In this document: in pieces, positions 25,108 to 36,400 of the stretch
Numbering within the stretch: the stretch's first letter is position 1
Layout of the letters: each line of letters opens with the position of its first letter
DNA from: Symbiodinium natans
Taxonomy: Eukaryota > Sar > Dinophyceae > Suessiales > Symbiodiniaceae
NCBI GenBank assembly: GCA_905221605.1
Contig: CAJNDS010002839.1
Location: 142,501-206,500, forward strand
Length of the DNA stretch: 64,000 nt
Direction: 5' to 3'
The notes under the pieces: generated by a model
Seen by the model: only the letters and a program-made list of their open reading frames with translations
Told to the model about the DNA's origin: nothing
Databases searched by the model: none
Made by a program: the position numbers and the translations under genes

Positions 25108-28100
25108 TCATGGCAGCCTGCGCGCCTGCGCGCAGCGGCTCACCCAGCAATGAAGAGGGTGCCGGCAGTGGGCCGTAGCCGGGTTCAGGAAGGTGTGCTT
25201 CTGCACCAGGGCCTGAAGAGTTTCGACGACAGGACGATGCTTTTCGGAGGGATCGAAGGCGTGGTGTGCGCTTGCCTGAAGCTCGCTCGCAACACCAGAG
25301 GCAGGACCCTCTCCTAGACGAAGTGCCTTACCAGCGTGCTTGCACTTACAAGATAGTCTTACTCGCCTCGAAAAGTCATTTCCATTGCTTCGTGTTGCAG
25401 AACGCTTCACTATATGTCAAAAGCAGCTTTCTTGCCCAGCTGCGGCATCTGCAGCAGGAAGCGGATCCACATAGCTTCTGGGTGTCTCATTTGTGCTTGC
25501 CCCCGGCAAAGGTGGACCAGGCAGAGCCACAGGCACCACCGAAGAACCTTCGGCAACTTCCTCCGGCTTCTTGTCTTCGGCAGCGGTCTTCGCAGCCCCC
25601 GCTTTGCTTTCATCAGTAGGCGCAGGTGATGGCTTTGATTCTACACTTGCAGACGATGGTTTCGCCTTAGTGTCCGCCTCGACAACAGCCTCCGGCTTCT
25701 TGTCTTCGGCAGCAGACTTCGCAGCCTGCGCTTTGCTTGGATCCACAGGCGAAGGGGCTGGCTTTGATTCTGCACTTGCAGACGATGGTTTCGCCTTAGC
25801 ATCCGCCTCTGCAACAGCCTCGGGCTTCTTTTCTTCGGCAGCAGACTTCACAGCGCCCGCTTTGCTTGGATCAACAGGCGCGGGCGCTGGCTTTGAATCT
25901 GCGCTTGCAGACGATGGTTTCGCCTTGGCATCCGTCTCTGCAACAGCCTCCGGCTTCTTTTCTTCAGCAGCAGACTTTGCCGCAGACTTCGCAGCCTCCG
26001 CTTTGCTTGGATCAACGAGCGCTGGTGCTGGCTTTGATTCTGGACTTGCAGACGATGGTTTCGCCTTAGCATCCGCCTCTGCAACAGCCTCGGGCTTCTT
26101 TTCTTCGGCAGCAGACTTCACAGCGCCCGCTTTGCTTGGATCAACAGGCGCGGGCGCTGGCTTTGAATCTGCGCTTGCAGACGATGGTTTCGCCTTGGCA
26201 TCCGTCTCTGCAACAGCCTCCGGCTTCTTTTCTTCAGCAGCAGACTTTGCAGCAGACTTCGCAGCCTCTGCTTTGCTTGGATCAACGAGCGCTGGTGCTG
26301 GCTTTGATTCTGGACTTGCAGACGATGGTTTCGCCTTAGCATCCGCCTCTGCAACAGCCTCGGGCTTCTTTTCTTCGGCAGCAGACTTCACAGCGCCCGC
26401 TTTGCTTGGATCAACAGGCGCGGGCGCTGGCTTTGAATCTGACGATGGTTTCGCCTTGGCATCCGTCTCTGCAACAGCCTCCGGCTTCTTCACTTCAGCA
26501 GCAGACTTTGCAGCAGACTTCGCAGCCTCCGCTTTGCTTGGATCAACGAGCGCTGGTGCTGGCTTTGATTCTGGACTTGCAGACGATGGTTTCGCCTTAG
26601 CATCTGCCTCTGCAACAGCCTCGGGCTTCTTTTCTTCGGCAGGGGTCTTCGCAGCGCCCGCTTTGCCTTCATCAGGCGCAGGTGCTGGCTTTGCTGCTGC
26701 CGCTGCAGCTGCTGCCCCTACTGCTCCTGCTCCTGCGGAGGATGGCTTAGCTGTGGCATCTGCCTCTGCAGCAGTTCTCTCTGCACCGGTCTTGCTATCG
26801 TTTGGTCTTCCAACATCTCGCTCCGCATCCGGCCACGAAGACCTTCATCGGAAAGACTGGAATATGTGCAACACATGCACAACTGACACAACTGCAAAGC
26901 TTCCTCTCTTAAGTGTGGACAGCTGTTCCATGCTGTTCCCCAGCACGCGCCTCAATTGCTCAAGGTCCACCGCTCGCAGAAGCATCGCGACGACGTCCAG
27001 GGCACCTTGAGAGCCCCCCAAATTTTCTGAAATCGGCATCTTCAGAGAGATCTTAGTCGCTTATGCTCCCACATTCTTTGTCCCCAGCTGGCCTGCTTGC
27101 ACTGCGTAGTACAGCGCCGGGCGGCCGAAACCATCCACCTCCGACAAGGGATGCGACGTGCCCAAGAGAGACAATTTGGGACCCAATATGACCCAATTTG
27201 GGAGCCCGGGCCTGGCTGGCACTGCATCGCCTGTCTAGCAGCAACTGGAGGATCTCCGATCTCGACTTCTCCCCGGGATTTCCCATGGCATAGTAAAGAG
27301 CATTGCGATCCTGCGCATCCTGGCAGGCACTCGCATGCTCACGCAATCAGCAGCACACTGATCTGCATATATCTGCACTATGCAGTCTGACCTTGAGCAG
27401 GGTGATGTCCAGACTGCTCTGGAGAAGGATGCGGACAGTCTCGGGATCGTTGCAGCACGCCTCAGCAATTCAAAGCACTGAGATTTACACCGCAGATCTG
27501 CATGAGCATCATGAGCACAGCCGAGCTGCTAGATGGAAAGCATTCCTTGGCTTCACACGCCATGTTAATGATGTGAATGACATGAATGCATGGGAAGTCT
27601 GTTAAAATGGTGTAACATTTGCCAACTCAAGTCGAGACACCGGCCCTTCTGGTCGCTCTGCTGGGGCCGAGCCCGCTGCTGAAGGAGGCTACGCACGACT
27701 GCCCGGTGCCCATGCAGAGAGGCCATGGCCAGCGCCGTGGCACCGTTGCCTCGCAAGAGAAGACCCTGCAACATCTGCAGCAAGATTCTTGAGAGGGGGG
27801 GAGGGTGGAGAGGAGGAGGAGGAGGTGGGAGGCACTTCGCAGAGCCTTCCACCGCATGCACGTCGGCGCGGCGCTTCAAGAGAATGGCGCACACCTCCCG
27901 CAGACAAAGATGTTCTATGCATCGTCCTACATAGAAACCCCTTTCAAGGAAGAACCCATTCACCTTGAAGGAAAATTGAAATTGTAGTTCGGGTTCTGAA
28001 TATGTGCGTCCATACTGCTAAAATTTACGAAAGGTGGGGGGCGACTCCATATTGACTCCTCTTCCTGTCGCAGTTTCGGCCTCGGCATGCCCATGCTTGG

Positions 28101-28370
28101 CAGCGCAGTGAAGCGGCGTGCGGCCCTTTTGCTCCCGGGTTTCCAGGAGATCCGCAACCACAAGGTCCCCTTCATACTCAAGTTGTGTGGCGTGCTCCAG
28201 CACCCCCTGCACTTGCACAGCATCACCTGTCAGGTGACGGTTGCAACAGGTGTCACGGAACATGATGGAACATGCCAGCCCTCTTCCTGCCTCGGGCGGC
28301 CGCCGCCAAGAGCGCCTGGCCCAGCACCGACGCCGCGTCGTGGCGAAGCCGCTCGGAGGGCTCGAACTGT
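25108..28370 (-). CDS. Ankyrin-repeat protein with Ala/Lys/Pro tandem-repeat tail
   Basis: Exon-like pieces in order: 28368-28270 (FEPSERLRHDAASVLGQALL), about 28235-28060 (ankyrin REQKGRTPLHCAAKHGHAE), 27925-27835 (VCAILLKRRADVHAVEG), 27780-27640 (NGATALAMASLHGHRAVV), 27470-27397 (CCNDPETVRILLQSSLDITL), 27345-27240 (DRNALYYAMGN, EILQLLLDR), 27170-27055 (EVDGFGRPALYYAVQAGQ), 27039-26900 (GALDVVAMLLRAVDLEQL). A long exon at about 26845-25417 then encodes repeats built on EEKKPEAVAEADAKAKPSSA and SKPAPAPVDPSK. A further piece at about 25330-25160 (RPVVETLQALVQKHTF) may be the end. Ankyrin repeats bind proteins; the charged low-complexity tail is probably disordered. That all pieces form one gene is inferred from strand, order and spacing; the junctions were not fully phased. 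Confidence 0.7.
25640..26700 (-). repeat. 270 bp higher-order coding tandem repeat
   Basis: Alternating units of about 126 and 144 bp form a 270 bp super-repeat, with near-identical copies at about 25819, 26089 and 26359. The 144 bp form carries an extra AAKSAAKS. One copy near 26440 lacks 12 bp. The high identity points to recent expansion or gene conversion. Confidence 0.9.
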
Positions 28371-28805
28371 CTACGTCCTGCCACTCTCACACGCACTCAA
28401 ACTCTCGTTCTGCGACTTTGACTGCACAACTGTCGAAGTCTGAGATGAACGAACAGTGAATCTCTGAGCACTACCGCAGCTATCAGCATTGAAGCTCATT
28501 GAAGCGCAGCCTACCATGCCTACCAGAATCAAGCTTCCTTGCACGCATTTTGCTTGAACCTTCCTTGCGCCTTCCATGCTTGTTGGTGGCAGCCTACTTC
28601 ACGGAAATTGGAGCCCATCACGTCCGCGTGGCCACTCGTCTCCCACCAGTCTCCCGAAAACTTCCGTTCATATTTTCATAGGCTCAGCACACACGGCAAA
28701 TCCCCCGACTTGCGATTCGTCAGTTGTTTTTGCTCTCCTGGCTTAGCTGACCACTTCGTAATTTTCAATCTTGGTATAGTTATTCCTCTTCCGTCTTCAC
28801 ATGAT

Positions 28806-28849
28806 TCATGGTCGCAGTTCGTGTCGGAGTGCTTCCCTTTGCTCGCTGA

Positions 28850-28886
<37 letters not shown>

Positions 28887-29582
28887 CTGGGCTCTTTTTA
28901 CATTTCTGGGATGCATTGATATCAATCTCAAAGACGCTTCTCCCAGCTCTGGAGTCTCTGGAGTAGTGCGCTGCAGTAGTCCTGTGTAAGGATCCCAGGA
29001 GACTGTGAAGAGGGGCGAGTCCGAGAGGTCGCGGCATTCGCCTTGTGGCGATTTGTCAAGGGTGTGAAGTTCAAACTTCCGGTCATTCCTGTCATTCCGA
29101 TCTCTGCGAGTCTCGTTCCTTTCGTTGAGAGCCGCGGACCGGCTGTCCACCAATAGGGGACTGGAGGGTCGTGAAGGGCTCCGAGGGCTCTGGCTGCCCC
29201 GGCCCCGGCTACGACTTGCCTTGCGGCTTGCATTGCGACTTGCCCGCGCCCCTATCGCCCCTCTCTGAAATGACGGGGTTCGGCTCGCGCTTCGTTCGCG
29301 AGGCCCGTTCCAGAACTTCTGCCAGGGCACCTCCCCCGGTGCAGGGAGCCTGCGCGACGGGGACAGCGACCGGGACTTCGAATGGAACCGGGCAGAATGA
29401 GCAAATTTCCCAGATTGCCCAGTCTCGGCCAGCTGCGAGGGAAGTGACGGCAGCAGGTCGCGCTGCTGCTCAGGCAGCAGCTCGCGCTGCGACAGACGCA
29501 GCTGCCGCACCAAATCCACTGGTGTCCGTCGCTGGATGCCCGGACCCAGCACTGCATTGCCCAAGACGGGTATTCCGTCCAT
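28806..29582 (-). CDS. Candidate N-terminal exon, Ser/Arg-rich
   Basis: A long open frame from ATG at 29582 (MDGIPVLGNAVLGPGI) continues with LPEQQRDLLPSLPSQLAE and RSLSPSRRLPAPGEVPWQKF and an Arg/Ser/Asn-rich part (NERNETRRDRNDRNDRKFE). The last part runs into a CT microsatellite and is not coding, so the real donor is probably near 28930-29000. It lies upstream of the ankyrin exons on the same strand and may be their 5' end. A plus-strand frame overlaps but looks less protein-like. Confidence 0.4.
28853..28884. repeat. (CT)n microsatellite
   Basis: About 16 CT units. Confidence 0.95.
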
Positions 29583-30185
29583 TGACTATGTACACGGGCT
29601 GTAATGGCACGGCTCGGCGACCACCAGAAGGTCACCGGCTGTGTTGAGGCGAATATGCAACAGGTCGAGAGATGTCCAGCGCTCTGGCAGAGGATCTGAT
29701 AGGCAATTGGCCAAGATTTGTGTGCGCAGGCTTGTGGCCAGTTACACCAGTTTGCACTGTGCTGCTTACTCTACCCTTTTTCGCTCTGGAAGCACAGGCG
29801 AGCCTGGCGAGTGGCCCCTCCACGCCTTCTCAGCACCGGACATGAAGTATCACCACAAGGTCACGGAATGCAAATGCACACAAAACATATAGCGAACGAC
29901 AAGCAAACTAAATTCTACATGCAATATACCCGCGAAGACAACACACCGCAACGTAGCTTCCTTACATTCTTCTCTTCCCATGTCCATGCTAAAGTCCTGT
30001 CATGTCCTGTCACGAGTCACATCACGTTATTGAGACGAATGCTAGTCATCATGTGGAAGGCCAGGAGTGACAAATGGTGCAGCGATGAATTCTGTGCTCG
30101 TTACCGGGAAGGCATCCGTCTTCCACGTGGCGGCTACAGCCGAGCAGTCAGGGAGCAAGAAAGAAGTCGTACTATCAACAGAACA
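29583..30185. other. Unassigned
   Basis: No domain, repeat or convincing exon seen. Confidence 0.4.
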
Positions 30186-30370
30186 GAGTAATAGTAATGA
30201 TCATAATAACAGTTGTAATAACAATTATAATAACAATAATAATAACAATAACAAAATAATAATAATAATAATAATCAAAAATCATAATAACAATAATAAC
30301 AAAAATAATAATAATAGTAATAACAATAATAGCAATAATCATAATAATAGTAATAATAATAACAATACCT
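30186..30370. repeat. AAT/AAC-rich microsatellite
   Basis: Imperfect trinucleotide repeat of ATA, ACA and AGT units. It is strikingly A+T-rich against the surrounding sequence. Confidence 0.95.
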
Positions 30371-30504
30371 GTAAGTCACTCAACAGCCCGGGCACGGCCA
30401 CGGCGCAGCGCCGTTTGACGGTTGGAGGCCCCGTGCGTAAAAACACCTTTTTTCTGCGCATCCAGGAAACGTCTCAAAAGGCACACGAGAAATTTTGGTT
30501 GGTC

Positions 30505-30849
30505 TTATTGAGCTGTTGAACACCCAAACGTTGGGCCTGGCCCGGCTATAGCTTCGGCGACCTCCAACAGTGCATTGACGGGATCTATGGGGGCTACCGG
30601 CCCTTGAAACTTGAAATGAGGCAGGGCGCTCAGCTTGACCGAGGGCACCCCCTTCCTGACTCCTTCAGAGCTCAGAAAGGTGCTCGGCACACGATGGAAC
30701 AGACGTGCACATGTGTTCATCCGTCTACGGCCCTGTGATACAGAGGGCAAAGCTGCTTCTCTAAGATCACTTGGATGTCTCGGCTGCCGCGCCCGTGAAA
30801 CGGCCTGGGTCACTGCACGCAGCAAACGGAGCTCTTCCTGACGAAACAA
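30505..30849 (-). CDS. Candidate exon, function unknown
   Basis: A single open frame with an amphipathic N-terminus (FRQEELRLLRAVTQAVSRAR), a basic centre and a hydrophobic C-terminus (DPVNALLEVAEAIAGPG) ending in a stop near 30505. It lies downstream of the 5-phosphatase on the same strand. No family recognised. Confidence 0.4.
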   Translation of the reverse strand: MFRQEELRLLRAVTQAVSRARQPRHPSDLREAALPSVSQGRRRMNTCARLFHRVPSTFLSSEGVRKGVPSVKLSALPHFKFQGPVAPIDPVNALLEVAEAIAGPGPTFGCSTAQ

Positions 30850-31195
30850 GGTGTTTGATCTGAAACAGTGGGCTCAAAAGCATCACACATAACGTCCAAT
30901 GAGTCCAATGTCTCTATTTTCGTTTCTTGATCACAGGCCCTTCAATCCACTCCAACACACATCTAGTCCTGCCGCTTTGGTCAGGGATGGGCGGCCCTGA
31001 CCAGTCTTCCACATCTACCATGACCTGCGACGCAGTGTGCATGCGAGCCAAGCTCACCACCGAAACTCAACCTAAAGCCCAGCACACGAGGCATCTGGTT
31101 GTGTGAAATGCGACATTACGAGGCGCCTGACGAGCAAAGAGCTTTCGCTGTGAAAGGATTCTGGGTTTCAGCACGTTGTTTCTGGCCCGGCAGGC

Positions 31196-32716
31196 TCAAC
31201 TAGCCTGGCTTCCGATACTCTTCCGACAGATCGGCGCGCCCAAATGTGCCTCGAACTGAGCGAAGACCGGACGATGGTCGGAGCATTGCAGGAAGGGTAC
31301 CTGCACTCTGCATTGCAGTGCATTGCCTCTGGAGCTTTGCAGGGCTACTTGCAATTGCCACGCATAAGTACTTCTGTTGATGACCGCGGGTCACAGAGTC
31401 GTAAGCCAGAGACTTGATATGAGGATCCCGACGCCACAAAATCCGGTCCTGTCGCTCGAATCTGCTAGCACGTGTCGGCCGGTGCCCAGGGACATGGTGC
31501 GACCCAGGGAAGCCGCATCCCAAGTCAGAATGTCTGTCCGTCCAACTCGGTACCCGCTGCTTCTTCGAAGAGTCGTAGATATCCTCACGATGAATCTGCT
31601 GCAACCACACTCCTGGCTGAGAGACTAAGAATTAAAACAAAAGGCAATCAGAGGCTCAGGTTCATGCCGAGTGCTTGTCGAACTTGTAGGTGGGCGGAAA
31701 GTTGATCTCTGCCTGCACACAGAGTAGGCCAAGACATACTCTGACACTCGGAGTTCTACAAACGTCTTCACTGCACTCTCTCCTGAGCATTCTCTCATAA
31801 GTGCTCCAACATCTGACTCTTGAACCATCTTTTGCATGATCTTGAAGCCTCCTCAAAGTCTGGCCAGAAACCAGCAGAACCACTGCCTTCCCAAAGAGAG
31901 GGCTCGAGCTTGGGGGCTTTCCAGGGCACTTTGGGAGCAGATTGCGAGTTCACGGATTTCACGTGAATTCGATCCACATCGGCTTCATGTCGGAGACCCC
32001 TTGAACCCTAAGCCTTGCACGTACCCATGTGACGGTCCGACGCTGTATCTTTCAGTGCCTGGATCGCCCTTCAACAGAGGTAGGAGCTGGTCTTTCGCCA
32101 GGCACTTGTCAAACTGCCTCAGCATGGTGCCATGCAGTGACATACAGTGCCCCAGGGCCTTTTGGCTCTGGAGCGAAGCTCGAAACCCAAGGTCGACACT
32201 TCTCCATGATCCACTCGTCCACTTGGGCACGGCTGGCATCGACACGTGTGTTCAGATCGCCCTGCCAACACTCCAGCATCTTCGACCGTTTCAATCGAAT
32301 GAAGATACATGAAGATCTGAGGGCTGGTGGATGCAACTTCACTCTGAGGGTCTTAGCATGCAGATGACGCAAGCAAGACAGTTTCTCTGGAGGTGAACTC
32401 AAGAGATGTTGCAACCCGGGCCATCACGAACACGCGGTCGTATTCCTCGTGGACGCCTTTCAGGTCCTGGAGTCGCACTCAACTTTGCGGCGCCTGGATG
32501 CCACGGACCGGGTCACTTAGACTCCTTCCGGCTGCGCAGCGGCGAGTCGGCGAGGATGCGGTGCAGGTTCTGCGTCCGCTCCTGTGGGTGTAGGACCCAG
32601 GAGTACCAATCCCACATGAATCTCATCGCAGCATGTCGAACCTTCATCTTGTTCGCATGCGCCGCAAGATGGGCATTCACAAAAAGCATGGTGGTGTTCC
32701 CCACGCGGAAAGACAC
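31196..32716 (-). CDS. Inositol polyphosphate 5-phosphatase, C-terminal half
   Basis: Exons: 32716-32642, 32581-about 32520, 32466-32422, 32261-about 32200, about 31853-31760, 31712-31668, 31616-31539, 31448-31395, 31300-31196 (TGA 31198-31196). Family motifs in order: VSFRVGNTTMLFVNAHLAAH (motif with catalytic-site Asn and His), ERTQNLHRILADS, DRVFVMGDLNTRVDA (GDLN motif), AEINFPPTYKFD, YDSSKKQRVPSWT|DRILW and QCSDHRPVFAQFE (SDHRPV motif). These are the magnesium- and phosphate-site motifs of enzymes that remove the 5-phosphate from PI(4,5)P2 or soluble inositol phosphates. Introns are short: 47, 51, 90 and 94 nt. Most donors are GC or GT; 31538 appears to be GA. The product ends 20 residues after SDHRPV, with no C-terminal domain. 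The N-terminal half lies 8.2 kb upstream. Confidence 0.92.
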
Positions 32717-33499
32717 CTTCGCAGTTCTGGCAAAGTCTGCACTCTCAGGTACCTCAGGTCCGATGTGGCAACCTATCTCTCAATGTGTCTCTGGGCTGGA
32801 TGACTCGAAAGAGCAGGCACAAGGCGGACTTTTTTCTCCCCAGGATCAGCCAAGAGCTCCTCAGCTGACCTCGGCGCAAGTCTCCTTTTTTCTACAAACA
32901 CTGAGCATCGTTACCGGAGTCACTAACCACACAACCCTACTCTCAGACGTAAAGCTGTCGGAAGGAAGTCTGCGAAGTTGTGTATGCTCGAGGCTTCAGA
33001 CTTCGACGTTGAGCCATAAATCCCTCTCGACATCCTCACATGGGGAACGTTAAGGACTGCTAGTACACAGCCAACTTCAACCTCACATCTTGCGGAAGCC
33101 CATTGCCAGCCATGGAGCTGGTTGGCCGGGGCCGCCTGTTTCAATGCACCCGTGACTGGGGATGCATATGGGCACAAGCCAACAGAACCTAACTAAACAA
33201 GCAGCACAGAACAATGAACGCTGCTGCAGTAGCGCTGAAGTCAAAAGCCGCGAACAAGCAAACACACCTTCTAAACATCAACCAAAAGCAGTCCGAAACA
33301 AAGCAAACCAGACAAAATGTCAACAAAAAGGGAGGAGGATTATCTGCCAAATTCTTCGGGGGTGGCACTGCGGCATTCTCTGCGGAGAAGGCACTCCAGG
33401 CATGCTCTGCGGGATTCTGTAGGGGCCCAGGGGTACATGGGCTACTCTGTGGGATTCTGGGGTGGGCCCTTAACCGGGATGCCAGAACTCTGGGGGATT

Positions 33500-36400
33500 C
33501 TTGCCGGATGTGAGAGTAGGAAAGCTGCCAGCTGACGATGAGGAGGTGTGCAGGGGGACACAAAGCCAGGCCCCTTTGTTCGAACAGATAACTAGCTTCC
33601 AACACCCGGGTTCGCAGCGGGCAGCCTTGGCCTTGGCCGGCATGCGCCGCACCTGAGCTTCGTGGTCGCTAGTCTCAAAACCTCTCTGAGTGCAACCCGC
33701 TGCCTGGTGTCCAACTGCACCCGGATCCAGGTCTGAGCAGGTTGCAAAACGTATCAACCAGTATACTAAACAGAAGCCACAGTGGAGCACTCCCCCACCT
33801 GAGTCGCTGCTGGTCGTCATGTCTGCCCAGCGCTTTCGTGGCTTCATTGCAGCCGCCTCGCTCGGGGCACAGGACGTCACGATCTCACTGGGAATCAGTG
33901 TCTCGCTCCCACGTGCCTGCCAGCTGCTCATCGCAGCACCTCCCCCAGAACCTGCCGCAGCACCTCCCGCATCTGCATCGCTGCTCTCCTCCGATGGCAT
34001 TCGGCAAACGGCAGCATCGAGAATACTCGCTGAAGGCGACGGCCTCGTTGCTTTCGGAGAGATCCTCCTCGTTTCGACGAAATGCGAAAAGCGAGACGTG
34101 GGGGCACCACACTTTCTGATATATGCTGTTATGCCTGCAGCAGCACTCTAACATGCACTGAACTCTTCTCACATCTCTACCTCAAAATGCTGAAGGCCTT
34201 GGCTCAGCAGCCCGAGCAGCCCGAGCTCAAGAGGGCTTTATTGAACTTTATTGATTATTGGCAAGGGCTTCGTGCCAAAGTATGGATTCTTCAGGATTTC
34301 CGTACAATTCGGCGCCGAGCGAGGCCCCTCTCCTCGCGGAACTCGTTGCTGCTACGGTGGCGAACGTCGAGATCTGAGTCGCTGCCTGAGCCAGCGTCTG
34401 ATTCCCTCAGGCTCTGACAGCAGAAAAGGCCAGGGATGGCCAGCAAGGCTTCCCGATGCTGGTGCCGACAAGGCACTGATCTCATGCCACTTCTTGCCCA
34501 GATGACTGGTGCGCATCGAGGGAACCTCGTCTGCCAACTCGTCCAGCTCCTCACGTCGAAACCATGTCAGGCACACTCCCACACAATTCTTAAATCACAT
34601 TCGTCTCCGCGACATGCCTCAACCACCCTTATCCCCACGCTCCTGGCGCAAGTCCTCTAGCTCCCCGCGGCGGTGGGCACGCAGGAGGCCTGTGTCAGTT
34701 GCCAAACGATGTCTGCCCTTCTTATCCCGCAGGAGCTGGCGGGCCTTTGCGGACTCGGGTGCGGATGCTCTCCGCCTTGAAAATTCAGTACTTCTCTTAA
34801 GTTGCAGAAAGTGGCATGGGGCGAGACACGGGCGAGACATGGGCGAGATGGCGAGACTGTGGCGAGACTAGAGGTCATGCCCCGGCTCCGGCATTCCCAG
34901 CCTGCGTCTCCAGAACCTCGGTCATCTCGCCAACTAGTCGCTCCAACTCGCCAGAGCGCATGGCGTTCACCACCCCGCGCCGCATTCGTGCAGAGATCTC
35001 GCGGAACTGGGCGGCTTTCGCCTCAAACTTCCGCTGAGCAGACTCCATCTCCTCGGCCAAGAATTGGAGCTCCCCCGAGCGCTTCATCTCGAGCAAGCTC
35101 TGGAGAGCACGCTGCTTAGCCGAGCGGCGCTCCTCAAACATGCAGAGAGTAGAGAGCAGCCGTAAAAAAAACATGCGCGATGAGATGTTCGATATGATGC
35201 GGATCTTCGCTGTGCGATGCTTCCGAGCCACGGTCTCGGCCTTGCGCGATGCCGCACCCGAGCCGGCACCCACTTGCGACTCGCTGCCGCGCCGCATCTC
35301 CTGCAAAGCGCAAGTCACAACATCCCACAACTCCAGGAGGGTCACACACACGTGTGCAGGCAGACAATCACATACAATCACACAGAGCCACATACACACA
35401 GCACTCGCTGGACGTGCAAAAAGCTATAGAAAACTGGACCCATCTTGAGATCAAATCTCCTCTGCCAGGTCTTCGAGCTTCCCAGCCCGCTTCATGCGAA
35501 GCAAGCTCTCGAGGGCGCGCTCCTTCAGCCGCTGGAAGTCGTCTGCCTGCCGTTCCACCTCTCCAGGCATCTCTACAAGTCACCGTCGAAGAAACGGATC
35601 GGCACAGGAAGAGAGGACGCTCCGAGGGCTCCGAGGGCTCCGCGAGCCTCCTGCGCCAGGTCACCTGCCACCATGTGCAGCTCGCCAGTTCGGTGCGCCG
35701 TGAGCATGGCAGCTTTGAACTTCTCCTCCGACGTCCCAAAAACCAAGTACAACAGGCCCGGCTTCAGAAACTTCTCTATAAAGTGTTCCTCTCTTTCTTC
35801 TCAAGTCAAAAATCCTTCAGGTTCTGCAGGTCGGATGCGGAGCGCTCCATGTCTTGCTGGTCGCTGCGCAGCTTCTCGAGCAGGGCCTGCAACTTGCCAG
35901 TCCTCCGGAGTTCTCTCACCTAACGACTTAGCGACTTAACGACTCTCTTAAACTCTTCTTGAAAGAGGGACACACTTAACAGGACTTAAGCGCGTGAGGG
36001 ATGGGGTAGATTGCAGGGGGGTTTGTGGGGGCATGCTGGGCCTGTTGGCTTGCAGGAGGCTCCAAAGCGGGGTGCTTCGCTGCACGCCTCCAAGCAAAGG
36101 CCCCCCAATGCCCGCAAGGGGCCATGGACATCAAAGGGAGACTTGCCGCATTCCACTGGGGCCGAGACCACGGCTTTGCAACTGCGATTCCTGTTGAGGA
36201 CAGCCGGTCGCTGTTGCATAGCTTCTTGCATGCACACTTTGGGCCTGGACATCTTGCCGCCAAGCATCCGGCTGCGTCCCATCAGATGAAGGGCGGCCCT
36301 GTACGTCATCTGGGCTTGGGAAGGCTTGAGCATCCTTGGGTCGAGGACACATTGTACAGGTCGCATCACAACGACCACATACGACCACGTCAAAGGCATC

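Noticed and set aside
25493-27010. 505-codon plus-strand open frame
   Set aside because: It is antisense to the Ala/Lys/Pro repeat exon. The minus frame has the expected composition and connects to ankyrin exons; the plus frame stays open because the 270 bp unit lacks stops.
29171-29647. Plus-strand Ala/Arg/Thr-rich frame
   Set aside because: Lies opposite the more protein-like minus frame in the same interval.
30067-30519. Poly-Asn open frame
   Set aside because: Arises from the AAT/AAC repeat; poly-Asn on the plus strand has no gene context.
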